Of a stretch of 36,037 nucleotides of DNA, positions 16,878-24,393 are shown in pieces; the first letter of the stretch is position 1; each line of letters opens with the position of its first letter. Position numbers and translations under genes: made by a program. Location of the stretch: positions 1 through 36,037 of the forward strand of contig CAJXMQ010000002.1 of NCBI GenBank assembly GCA_913056225.1, read 5' to 3'. The notes below the pieces were generated by a model, which was not told where the DNA came from, did not search any database, and was given only the letters and a program-made list of their open reading frames with translations. This DNA comes from an uncultured Micrococcales bacterium (GTDB taxonomy: Bacteria > Actinomycetota > Actinomycetes > Actinomycetales > Microbacteriaceae).

Positions 16878-16883
16878 TAGGAT
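16878..16883 (+). promoter_or_regulatory. -10 element of predicted leaderless PAC2 promoter
   Basis: TAGGAT is followed by 6 nt and then the GTG start at 16890. Its -35 region would fall over the pepA start codon, so the two divergent promoters interlock. Confidence 0.55.
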
Positions 16884-16889
16884 TTAGCC

Positions 16890-17807
16890 GTGACCGAGTC
16901 AGATGTTTATAAGTGGGTTGTGCAGTCGGATCTTGTGGAGCCGGGCCTTCCTCTAATTGCCACTCTGACTGGATTCAACGACTCTGGAAGCTGTATCACA
17001 CAGGTCTCGGATCAACTATTCGGCCACCTAGACAACGAGCTGGTTTTGCAATTTAGCAATGACAGATTGCTCGATTACCGCTCTAGGCGTCCACGCATGT
17101 TTTTTGAAAAAGACCACATAACAAGTTATGAGCCACCCGTACTCGCTTTGTATCAATTCAGCGATGAAGCTGGAAAGAAGTTTTTGCTACTCGACGGTTA
17201 TGAGCCTGATTTCTCCTGGAACGCATTCTCAGAGTCAGTGCTTGAAATCAGCAGGACACTGGAAGTAAGTAGCTTGACCTGGATGCACGCTATTCCCTTT
17301 CCAATTCCGCACACTCGGGACATTGGCGTGACCGTGAGTGGCAACCGTCATGACCTAATCGAGGAGTACAGCGAGTGGAAGCCTCAGACAGAGGTGCCAG
17401 GCAACGTGCTGCACCTTCTGGAATACAAGCTTTCAGGTTATGGGGTGCCGGTGGCTGGTTTTGTGATGTTGGTTCCGCATTATCTTGGTGACTCTGAGAT
17501 GCCCCAAGCCGCCTTGAAAGCACTTGAATTGGTTTCCAGAGCAACTGGCTTGGTATTTCCAAGCGACAGCCTGCGTGAAAGTGGCAAGAAATTCCTCACA
17601 AAATTAGAAAAACAGGTTCAAGAGAATGAAGAGCTTCAGAAGATGATTGGAAACTTGGAAGCTGGTTATAAAAACAGCAACATGGGACCAATGAGAGCTC
17701 CGATTGGCAAAAAAGATGTAGAAGTGCCTTCTGCGGATGAGATTGCCGAGGAACTGGAAGGCTATTTAACTCAAATGCGTAGAGGCGAAAACGAAGACGA
17801 TGAATAG
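16890..17807 (+). CDS. PAC2 family protein
   Basis: A 305-aa soluble protein of the PAC2 (proteasome assembly chaperone 2-like) family, common in actinobacteria and of unproven function. Visible family features are the N-terminal LIATLTGFNDSGSCITQVSD strand-loop, VLALYQFSDEAGKKFLLLDGYEPDFSW, and MHAIPFPIPHTRDIGVTVSGN. The second half has PHYLGDSEMPQAALKALELVS. A C-terminal charged helix, probably a coiled coil, follows at about residues 228-255, with an acidic tail. GTG start, probably leaderless. Its stop overlaps the ATG of the following transporter by 8 nt. Confidence 0.88.
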   Translation: MTESDVYKWVVQSDLVEPGLPLIATLTGFNDSGSCITQVSDQLFGHLDNELVLQFSNDRLLDYRSRRPRMFFEKDHITSYEPPVLALYQFSDEAGKKFLLLDGYEPDFSWNAFSESVLEISRTLEVSSLTWMHAIPFPIPHTRDIGVTVSGNRHDLIEEYSEWKPQTEVPGNVLHLLEYKLSGYGVPVAGFVMLVPHYLGDSEMPQAALKALELVSRATGLVFPSDSLRESGKKFLTKLEKQVQENEELQKMIGNLEAGYKNSNMGPMRAPIGKKDVEVPSADEIAEELEGYLTQMRRGENEDDE

Positions 17808-19041
17808 CAAACTCGCTTGGCGGGTTTTGATTTTTGCAAGTGTTGCATATCTAGTCAGCGTTACTCAGCGGACCAGCTTGGGGGTTGCTGGGATTGAGGC
17901 CAGCGAGAGGTTCGACACAACGGCCGTCCAGCTGAGTTATCTTGCAGTTTTTCAACTGGTTGTTTATGCCAGCATGCAGGTTCCAGTTGGCCTGTTGTTG
18001 GACAGATACGGATCTCGCAGGCTTATAACTATTGGCGCCATGTTGATGGCAATCGGACAGTTGCTGGTTGCCATCGCGCCTGTCTTGTCGGTTGCTGTCA
18101 TTGGCAGGGGAGTGCTGGGGCTGGGTGATGCCTTTACCTTCATCAGTGTTTTGAGGCTTGTCCATACTTGGTTCGACTCCCAAAAAAGCGCGATTTTGCA
18201 GCAATATGTCGGAAACCTGGGTCAGCTTGGGCAAATCCTGAGTGCAATTCCGTTTGCTTACTTTCTTGGAATTGGAGGGTGGACAAGTGCCTTTTTAGCC
18301 TTGGCTGGACTTGGTGCGTTGATTGCGGCACTTTCTTGGCTGATGATTCAAGATAAGGCGAAGATCTCTGAGAATGTCAGTTGGCGCACTGCCGTAGCTG
18401 AGCTGAGGGAAACCATCTCTCAATCTGGCACCAGAATGTCTTTCTGGGTTCACTTCACTGCGCAGCCAACTCCGGTTACTTTTGGTTTGCTTTGGGGGGT
18501 CCCCTTTATGGTTCAAGCTCAGGGGTTTGAACCCTGGATAGCCTCGGCGGCACTCACCTTTATGGTGGTTTGGGGCATCATTGCCGGTGGCATAATTGGC
18601 CCACTCAGTGCCAGACACCCCGCATACCGTCGAAGAATCGTATTGATCCAGATGTTGTTGATTTTCGCAGCATGGGGCACCGTTTTGATTTTTCCGGCAC
18701 CAATACCCATCTGGTTGCTTTTCGTCTTTTTATTGCTAATCACCCCTGGTGGGCCAGTGTCATTTTTAGCTTTCGAGTATTCGGCGCAGCTGATACCTGA
18801 AAAGAAGCGTGGCGCAGCAAATGGTTTTATTAATACAGGCGGCTTCTTTGCTGGCCTATTGATAATTTTTGCGGTTGGGGCAGGGTTAGACCTTGCCCTT
18901 GTTTCAGGCATAAGTGAGTCTCGGTTTGCCATAGAGGGTTTTAGGGTGGCCATGATTGGGCAGGGATTGGTTCTGCTATTCGGTTTGGGCATGTTTTTGA
19001 GGGAAAACGCCAAGACCCAAAAACTACTCAAAGAGGAATAG
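17800..19041 (+). CDS. MFS transporter, substrate unknown
   Basis: A 413-aa inner-membrane protein with about 12 hydrophobic helices. After helix 2 it carries the major facilitator signature GLLLDRYGSRRLITIG (about residues 64-79). The family resemblance is to anion/nitrate- or hexuronate-type facilitators, but the sequence alone does not give the substrate. A QRTSLGVAG segment in helix 1 is typical of this MFS group. Translationally coupled to the PAC2 gene by an 8-nt ATG/TAG overlap. No clear terminator hairpin follows; only a weak TTTCAC...GTGAAA inverted repeat lies before the sigA promoter. Confidence 0.88.
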   Translation: MNSKLAWRVLIFASVAYLVSVTQRTSLGVAGIEASERFDTTAVQLSYLAVFQLVVYASMQVPVGLLLDRYGSRRLITIGAMLMAIGQLLVAIAPVLSVAVIGRGVLGLGDAFTFISVLRLVHTWFDSQKSAILQQYVGNLGQLGQILSAIPFAYFLGIGGWTSAFLALAGLGALIAALSWLMIQDKAKISENVSWRTAVAELRETISQSGTRMSFWVHFTAQPTPVTFGLLWGVPFMVQAQGFEPWIASAALTFMVVWGIIAGGIIGPLSARHPAYRRRIVLIQMLLIFAAWGTVLIFPAPIPIWLLFVFLLLITPGGPVSFLAFEYSAQLIPEKKRGAANGFINTGGFFAGLLIIFAVGAGLDLALVSGISESRFAIEGFRVAMIGQGLVLLFGLGMFLRENAKTQKLLKEE

Positions 19042-19072
19042 TCAATTCCGATAAATTGTTTCACCCAGCCTA

Positions 19073-19101
19073 GTGAAAAAACTTGGGAAGTCTGGCATAC
19101 T
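19073..19101 (+). promoter_or_regulatory. Probable sigA promoter
   Basis: GTGAAA (19073-19078), a 17-nt spacer and CATACT (19096-19101) resemble a sigma-70 promoter. Transcription would begin near 19108, leaving a leader of roughly 60 nt. That leader contains two tiny open frames (ATG at 19114, 8 codons; ATG at 19131, 14 codons). Confidence 0.5.
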
Positions 19102-19165
19102 AGAGGCTTACCCATGCAAGGGAACTTGACATGGGATTAATTTCTGCCCGGGGAAGGATAGAAAA

Positions 19166-20314
19166 ATCGCTGTAAAAGCATCAAAGAGCACTAAGGCAAG
19201 CGCCTCAAAGGCTAAGCCTAAGGCTGAGGCAAGCCCGAAAGCAGAGGGTGAAAACCTGGAAGCGGTTGAGGAAATCGTGGCCGAGGCAACCGATGCGGTG
19301 AACCTGGCTGATGAGGTCAGTGACGAAACAAGCGAAATTCTGGTCATCAACGATTCTGATGAGGACGACATTCCTTCTGCCACCACAACAATTTCTGGAG
19401 CCACGGCCGATCCCGTAAAGGATTATCTAAAGCAAATCGGTAAGGTTGCGCTTCTGAATGCAGAGCTTGAGGTTGAGCTTGCAAAAAGAATTGAAGCGGG
19501 GCTTTTCGCAGAGGAAAAGCTCAAGACTGAAAAGAAACTCTCCCCGGAAATGCGAAGTGATCTTCGCTGGGTGATGAAGGACGGGCAGCGCGCCAAGGCC
19601 CACCTGTTGGAGGCAAACCTACGTTTGGTAGTCAGTCTTGCGAAGCGTTACACCGGTCGAGGAATGCAGTTTCTTGATTTGATTCAAGAGGGAAACCTGG
19701 GCCTAATCAGGGCAGTTGAGAAATTTGACTACACCAAGGGTTATAAGTTCTCCACCTACGCAACTTGGTGGATTCGACAGGCAATCACCCGTGCAATGGC
19801 TGATCAGGCCAGGACTATTCGTATTCCTGTCCACATGGTTGAAGTCATCAATAAACTTGCCCGCGTGCAGCGTCAGCTGCTTCAGGATCTTGGCCGTGAG
19901 CCCAGCCCTGAAGAATTGGCAGCAGAGTTGGACATGACCCCTGAAAAAGTGGTTGAAGTTCAGAAGTATGGGCGTGAACCAATTTCTCTCTCGACCCCAC
20001 TGGGTGAAGATGGCGACAGTGAGTTTGGTGACCTGATTGAGGACACCGAAGCAGTGGTGCCCGCCGATGCCGTTGGCTACACGATGCTTCAGCGTGAATT
20101 GGAAAGAGTCCTAGACAGCCTTCACCCAAGAGAGGCTGGAGTGATTCGCTCCCGCTTTGGTTTGGGAGACGGTGTTCAGATGACGTTGGACCAGATCGGC
20201 GAGAAGTTTGGTGTAACCAGAGAGCGAATTCGTCAGATTGAGTCAAAGACTATGTCTAAGCTTCGTCACCCTTCAAGGTCTCAATTACTTAGGGACTACC
20301 TGGACCAGTCATGA
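19166..20314 (+). CDS. sigA: Primary sigma factor (sigma-70, SigA/RpoD)
   Basis: The housekeeping sigma factor. A variable Lys/Ala-rich N-terminus is followed by region 1.2 (DPVKDYLKQIGKVALLNAE) and region 2 (LRLVVSLAKRYTGRGMQFLDLIQEGNLGL, then KGYKFSTYATWWIRQAI). Region 3 and region 4 follow, with the HTH TLDQIGEKFGVTRERIRQIE near the C-terminus. The end is firm; the start is not. The first ordinary in-frame start is the GTG at 19277. However, the open frame continues upstream as a sigA-like N-terminus to an ATC codon at 19166, 7 nt after an excellent GGGGAAGGA Shine-Dalgarno and followed by GCT GTA AAA. I place the start there tentatively, giving 382 aa; the GTG gives 345 aa. The stop overlaps the murT ATG as ATGA. 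Confidence 0.93.
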   Translation: MAVKASKSTKASASKAKPKAEASPKAEGENLEAVEEIVAEATDAVNLADEVSDETSEILVINDSDEDDIPSATTTISGATADPVKDYLKQIGKVALLNAELEVELAKRIEAGLFAEEKLKTEKKLSPEMRSDLRWVMKDGQRAKAHLLEANLRLVVSLAKRYTGRGMQFLDLIQEGNLGLIRAVEKFDYTKGYKFSTYATWWIRQAITRAMADQARTIRIPVHMVEVINKLARVQRQLLQDLGREPSPEELAAELDMTPEKVVEVQKYGREPISLSTPLGEDGDSEFGDLIEDTEAVVPADAVGYTMLQRELERVLDSLHPREAGVIRSRFGLGDGVQMTLDQIGEKFGVTRERIRQIESKTMSKLRHPSRSQLLRDYLDQS

Positions 20315-21525
20315 GGACCATAATCGCTTTGGCTGTTGGCCGGGCGGTTCGGAAATTAATCAGGGTATTTCGACACGGCGGTGGCTCGGCGGTTCCAGGA
20401 ACAGTCGCTTCAATAATTCAGCCAAAACTATTTCAAAAAGCGATTTCTAAATTCCCTTTGGGTCTAGTGGTCATTAGTGGCAGCAGTGGAAAGTCATCCA
20501 CCACAAAGTTCTTGGTGCAAATACTTCAGGAACAGGGACTACAAGTCTTTACAAATCCCTCTACTGCGAATATTAAGCAAGGGCTTTTTAGCGCAGTGCT
20601 TCAAGGAGGCAGAGGCCTTGCTTTGCCAAAGGCGGATATTGCAGTAGTTGAAATGGACGAGGCCTTCGCTCTCAAAATCGGGGCACCGCTGAAACCTCGA
20701 CTGAGCGTACTTACCAATGTGATGGATGAACAGTTGGATAGGTTCATTGATAGCGAGTATGTTTTGAATTCTTTGCAGGGGCTAGCTCTGGAAAGTTCTG
20801 GCGTGATAGCAAATGGCAACGACCCAAAGCTTTCAAGCATTGCAAACGATAACGTTCGATATTTTGGATTTGATGAGACTCTAGTTAACAATGAGGCGGC
20901 TCCAAGGTATGCGTTTTCCGTGGCAAAGCCCATTTCAAAATTGGATTATGAAATCAATCAAGTCACACCGTTTTCACTAGAAACAGATTCCAGAAAAATA
21001 GAGCTTGACCTTCCTGACCGAGGTCTTCACATGGTGTTAAATTTTGCAGCCGCGGTGGCAGCGGCACTTGAGCTGGTTGAAAATTTTGATGAGAAAAAAC
21101 TGGCGACCTCCGCAGCTAATTTGGAAGGCGTTTTTGGGCGCGACAGCTTGGAAAACATAAATGGTGTTGAATCTAGGATTCTGCTCGTTCAAAACCGTGA
21201 GAGTTTTCGTTTGAACCTACTTAGGGCAAAAAATGCGGATCAGTTATTTATGGCGATTGGCACTGACGTAAAAGATCCATCATGGTTGTGGGGGGTTGAT
21301 TTCAATGGTCTCAGGCCGGTGGATATTCTTACTGGCCATCATGCAATCCCAATGAAATATCGACTGCAAAGCTGTGGGGTTGAGGCTAAAACGCTGGTAA
21401 GCGATTTCGATGAGGCGCTGCAGAGCTTTATCGAGTTAGAAAAACCAGTGTCTGGCGAGCGGATTTTCATGGTTACCGCTGACACCTTTAGGCGCATGAA
21501 ACGAAGTTTGGAGCTCAGCTCATGA
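20311..21525 (+). CDS. murT: MurT-like Mur ligase (zinc ribbon absent)
   Basis: MurT is a Mur-ligase-family enzyme that, with GatD, amidates the D-Glu alpha-carboxyl of lipid II. The 404-aa protein keeps the ATP P-loop GSSGKSSTTK (residues 57-66), TNPSTANIKQGL, DEQLDRF (139-145), VIANGNDP and the FGRDS linker of the C-terminal domain. DPSWLW (322-327) matches the MurT DxSWxW region. The four-Cys zinc ribbon that normally follows the YFGxxD strand is missing: after RYFGFDE the chain goes straight on, and the only Cys in the protein is C355. The usual KNPAG motif reads QNRES (295-299). ATGA overlap with sigA, and the gatD start overlaps its stop. The family call is firm; the standard amidating role is doubtful. 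Confidence 0.85.
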   Translation: MRTIIALAVGRAVRKLIRVFRHGGGSAVPGTVASIIQPKLFQKAISKFPLGLVVISGSSGKSSTTKFLVQILQEQGLQVFTNPSTANIKQGLFSAVLQGGRGLALPKADIAVVEMDEAFALKIGAPLKPRLSVLTNVMDEQLDRFIDSEYVLNSLQGLALESSGVIANGNDPKLSSIANDNVRYFGFDETLVNNEAAPRYAFSVAKPISKLDYEINQVTPFSLETDSRKIELDLPDRGLHMVLNFAAAVAAALELVENFDEKKLATSAANLEGVFGRDSLENINGVESRILLVQNRESFRLNLLRAKNADQLFMAIGTDVKDPSWLWGVDFNGLRPVDILTGHHAIPMKYRLQSCGVEAKTLVSDFDEALQSFIELEKPVSGERIFMVTADTFRRMKRSLELSS

Positions 21526-22055
21526 TCGGTTTTTTGTTCCCCGAGGTATGCAATCAGCAAGGTGATCAGGGGTATAAGGATTGGCTGGAGATAAATGGAG
21601 TTTCAACCCGTGTGGTAGGAGGAGAGCTCCCAACGGGCCTAGCGGGCTTGGTTGTTGGTGATGTCTCTGAGCAGGGTTCAGCAGTGCTTGAATCACTACT
21701 GGCCAATCATTGGCTTATTTCTGAGATTGAGAATGGGCTGACCGTCCTAGCCATCGGTAGATCTGGGCAAATAATCTCAAAAATTATTGGCGTGAAGCAT
21801 TTCATTGGAAGTCAAAAAAGCCAATACGTAAACACTGAGTTTCAAGACAAGCCCGTATATGGGTTTATCAATGGCAGGTACGATTTGGACAACCTGATTG
21901 TGGAGTCTCTTGTTGGCGAGGGACGACTCATCAATTGCGCGCTATTGGGACCAGTTGGAATCGTGAATCCTTGGTTTGAAAAATACTGTTTTGATATTGA
22001 AACGGCTTCTCGTGAAGACCTGACTGATCACTACAGAAAATTAGTGAGTGATTGA
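21522..22055 (+). CDS. gatD: Degenerate GatD-like glutamine amidotransferase homologue
   Basis: GatD normally supplies ammonia from glutamine to MurT. This 177-aa protein aligns along its length with class I GATase GatD: IGFLFPEVCNQQGDQGY at the N-terminus, the GLTVLAIGRSGQII nucleophile elbow at 72-85, GFING at 114-118, and ALLGPVGIVNPW at 140-151. It is about a quarter shorter than usual (roughly 240 aa). The nucleophile Cys position is G79 and the catalytic His (normally HGP) is L142, so glutaminase activity should be lost. C139 lies near the His site but not at the elbow. It overlaps murT (ATGA), so a structural partner role is likely. Identification rests on motif order and the murT neighbour. 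Confidence 0.75.
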   Translation: MIGFLFPEVCNQQGDQGYKDWLEINGVSTRVVGGELPTGLAGLVVGDVSEQGSAVLESLLANHWLISEIENGLTVLAIGRSGQIISKIIGVKHFIGSQKSQYVNTEFQDKPVYGFINGRYDLDNLIVESLVGEGRLINCALLGPVGIVNPWFEKYCFDIETASREDLTDHYRKLVSD

Positions 22056-22226
22056 GTCAGTCTTGTCTTGCCAATCAATCATGATTGGTTCCAGCTTTTC
22101 TTTATTGACTTTTCCGTGGTGACCACAGAACAGTAACTCTCCCGACTCTAGTTTCACAATGACGTAAGCCTGGGCGCCGCATATATCGCAACGATCTAGA
22201 GAGCTGAGTGTGCTGGTTTCTGACAT
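22041..22226 (-). CDS. DUF7455 small zinc-binding-type protein
   Basis: A 61-aa actinobacterial protein of unknown function, usually found near sigA and parE as here. It has CDICGAQAYVIV (C13, C16) followed by LLFCGHHGK (C34, H36/H37), a likely single zinc site, and a charged C-terminal helix. A TAACCT -10 box lies exactly 6 nt before the ATG with no Shine-Dalgarno, suggesting a leaderless mRNA. Its 3' end overlaps that of gatD by 15 nt. Confidence 0.87.
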   Translation of the reverse strand: MSETSTLSSLDRCDICGAQAYVIVKLESGELLFCGHHGKVNKEKLEPIMIDWQDKTDSITH

Positions 22227-22232
22227 AGTCCA

Positions 22233-22238
22233 AGGTTA
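22233..22238 (-). promoter_or_regulatory. -10 element of predicted leaderless DUF7455 promoter
   Basis: On the minus strand TAACCT is followed by TGGACT and then the ATG at 22226, the 6-nt leaderless spacing. Confidence 0.5.
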
Positions 22239-22265
22239 CGCTACGAACACTCAAGGGGTAGTCCA

Positions 22266-22292
22266 AAACAGGCCTGTTTCGCCAAGGGCGAA
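22266..22292. promoter_or_regulatory. Overlapping palindromes between DUF7455 and parE
   Basis: A perfect 14-bp palindrome AAACAGGCCTGTTT (22266-22279) overlaps by two bases a second inverted repeat, TTCGCC-AAG-GGCGAA (22278-22292). Both lie in the 103-nt divergent gap, upstream of both genes. They look like operator half-sites; alternatively the second could form a small hairpin in a transcript. No regulator can be named. Confidence 0.45.
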
Positions 22293-22329
22293 GTGTCAGC
22301 AACTAGCTAGCTGTATAAAGAGATAAATT

Positions 22330-24393
22330 ATGCGGGTGAGTGATTATTCAGCAAGACACCTAAGCGTGCTAGAGGGCCTAGAAGCAGTTCGGAAGAGACC
22401 GGGCATGTACATTGGCTCAACTGATTCCCGCGGTCTCATGCACTGTCTTTGGGAAATTATTGATAACAGTGTGGATGAGGCTCTAGCCGGGCACTGCAAA
22501 AACATTGATGTTCGCATAAATTCTGACGGTTCGGCCATGGTTACCGATGACGGCCGTGGCATACCGATTGACAACGAGGCAAAGACTGGGCTTAGCGGTG
22601 TGGAACTGATCTTCACAAAGCTTCACGCTGGAGGAAAATTCGGGGGAGGTAGTTACGGTGCAAGTGGCGGTCTGCATGGAGTTGGTGCAAGTGTTGTAAA
22701 CGCTTTGAGCGAGAGGTTAGATGCAAGGGTCTATCGCGATGGGTATCGATGGGACATGAGTTTTCACAGGGGAGAACCTGGCAACTTTGTCGCAGATGGC
22801 AAGACCCAAAAGTTTACGCCGTTTATAAACTCCAGTGAATTAGCTAAGGCTGAAAAGGTTGCCAAGAAAAAGACGGGCACCGAGGTAAGGTTCTGGCCTG
22901 ATGCTCAAATCTTTACCAGCACTGAATTTGATCGTGATGCTCTAATTTCAAGGCTTCGGCAAACCGCGTTTCTAGTTCCTGGGTTAGCACTGAACCTGCA
23001 CTGGCTGGATGATGAGCCAGAGAGCTTTATTTTTGAGGGCGGACTGAATGACTTTGTTGAGTTTCTAGCTCCCGATGTAGCACTTACCCCCACTTACTTC
23101 ATTGATAGCCACGGTAGCTACAAAGAAACTGTTCCGGTTTTAGATGAGAAATCTGGAAATATGGTTTCGACAGAGGTTGATCGTGAGTGTCAAGTGAGAA
23201 TCTCTCTCAGGTGGGGACAGGGGTATGAAACCAGCGTCAAAAGTTTTGTGAATATCATCTCCACTCCCAAGGGCGGCACTCACCTATCTGGCTTTGAACA
23301 GGGTTTGGTAAAGGCCATAAAGAGCTACATTGAGTCAAACTCCAGGAAATTCAAACTCGGTGGCCTAAAAATAGAAAAAGAGGATGTTTTAGCAGGCCTC
23401 AGTGCAGTTGTGACAGTCAGCATTTCCGAGCCCCAGTTTGAAGGCCAAACTAAAGAAGTTCTGGGAACACCGCCGATAAGACAAATAGTCTCTCAGTCAA
23501 CGGTTGAGTGGTTTAGGTCGCTGACCAAATCCACTAAGCGGGAGGACAAAGCGGCAGTTGTCGCGCTTGCCGAGAAGATTGTAAGCGAGGGCAAGGCGCG
23601 TATAAGTGCCAGACAGATCAAGGAAAACCAGAGAAGAAAAAATGCACTGGAGTCCTCGTCGTTGCCGGCTAAGTTAGTCGACTGTCGTTCAAGTTCCGGC
23701 ACTGGCAGTGAGTTATTTATTGTTGAGGGTGACAGCGCTTTGGGGACGGCCAAGCTAGCTAGGGATAGCGAGTTTCAGGCACTACTTCCAATCCGTGGAA
23801 AAATCCTCAATGTTCAAAAAAGCTCTATCGCGGACATGCTTGCAAATGCTGAGTGCGCATCCATTACGCAGGTTATTGGTGGCGGAAGCGGCCGTAGCTT
23901 CGATCTCTCCAGTGTCCGCTATGAAAAAATCATTCTCATGAGCGATGCCGATGTGGACGGAGCCCACATCAGGACTTTGTTGCTAACTCTGTTTTTCCGC
24001 TACATGAGGCCACTGGTGGAGGCCGGTCGAATCTACGCAGCTGTACCTCCGCTTCATAGGGTTGTCATCATCAGCCCGGGCAGTAAGCCAAACGAGACCG
24101 TTTACACATACAGCCAACAGCAGCTAGATCGGTTGCTGGCAGATTTGGAGAAAAAGGGTCTCAAGTATCAGCAACCCATTCAGCGCTATAAGGGTTTAGG
24201 TGAAATGGACGCGGATCAGTTAGCGGAGACGACAATGCAGCCCGAGATGAGATCACTGAGACGAATTACGACAGCTGATGCTCAGGTTTCGGATGAAATG
24301 TTTGAATTGCTAATGGGAAGTGAAGTTCAGCCGAGAAGAGATTTCATAATCTCTTCAGCGGATGATTTCGAAAGACAAAATATAGACGCCTAA
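22330..24393 (+). CDS. parE: DNA topoisomerase IV subunit B (ATPase)
   Basis: The ATPase subunit of a type IIA topoisomerase that decatenates and relaxes DNA. The 687-aa protein has the GHKL ATPase domain (EIIDNSVDEALAG, DDGRGIPI, GLHGVGASVVNALS) and a transducer domain. The TOPRIM domain follows with EGDSALGTAKLARD and the metal-binding DADVDGAHIRTLLL, and the IQRYKGLGEM C-terminus. I call it ParE rather than GyrB because it lies with a ParC-type subunit beside sigA/DUF7455, where actinobacteria carry topoisomerase IV. The gyrase genes normally sit near oriC. It runs tail-to-tail into parC, sharing the bases of the stop codons. Confidence 0.88.
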   Translation: MRVSDYSARHLSVLEGLEAVRKRPGMYIGSTDSRGLMHCLWEIIDNSVDEALAGHCKNIDVRINSDGSAMVTDDGRGIPIDNEAKTGLSGVELIFTKLHAGGKFGGGSYGASGGLHGVGASVVNALSERLDARVYRDGYRWDMSFHRGEPGNFVADGKTQKFTPFINSSELAKAEKVAKKKTGTEVRFWPDAQIFTSTEFDRDALISRLRQTAFLVPGLALNLHWLDDEPESFIFEGGLNDFVEFLAPDVALTPTYFIDSHGSYKETVPVLDEKSGNMVSTEVDRECQVRISLRWGQGYETSVKSFVNIISTPKGGTHLSGFEQGLVKAIKSYIESNSRKFKLGGLKIEKEDVLAGLSAVVTVSISEPQFEGQTKEVLGTPPIRQIVSQSTVEWFRSLTKSTKREDKAAVVALAEKIVSEGKARISARQIKENQRRKNALESSSLPAKLVDCRSSSGTGSELFIVEGDSALGTAKLARDSEFQALLPIRGKILNVQKSSIADMLANAECASITQVIGGGSGRSFDLSSVRYEKIILMSDADVDGAHIRTLLLTLFFRYMRPLVEAGRIYAAVPPLHRVVIISPGSKPNETVYTYSQQQLDRLLADLEKKGLKYQQPIQRYKGLGEMDADQLAETTMQPEMRSLRRITTADAQVSDEMFELLMGSEVQPRRDFIISSADDFERQNIDA

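Noticed and set aside
19060..19078. TTTCAC...GTGAAA inverted repeat after the MFS gene as a terminator
   Set aside because: Short stem with an 8-nt loop followed by A, not T, residues, and it overlaps the probable sigA -35.
18519..19115. 198-codon minus frame opposite the MFS gene
   Set aside because: Low-complexity antisense frame with no family resemblance; the MFS reading is clear over the same bases.
19108..19404. 98-codon minus frame opposite the sigA N-terminus
   Set aside because: Ala/Ser-rich complement of the Lys/Ala/Glu-rich sigA N-terminus; no promoter or family support.
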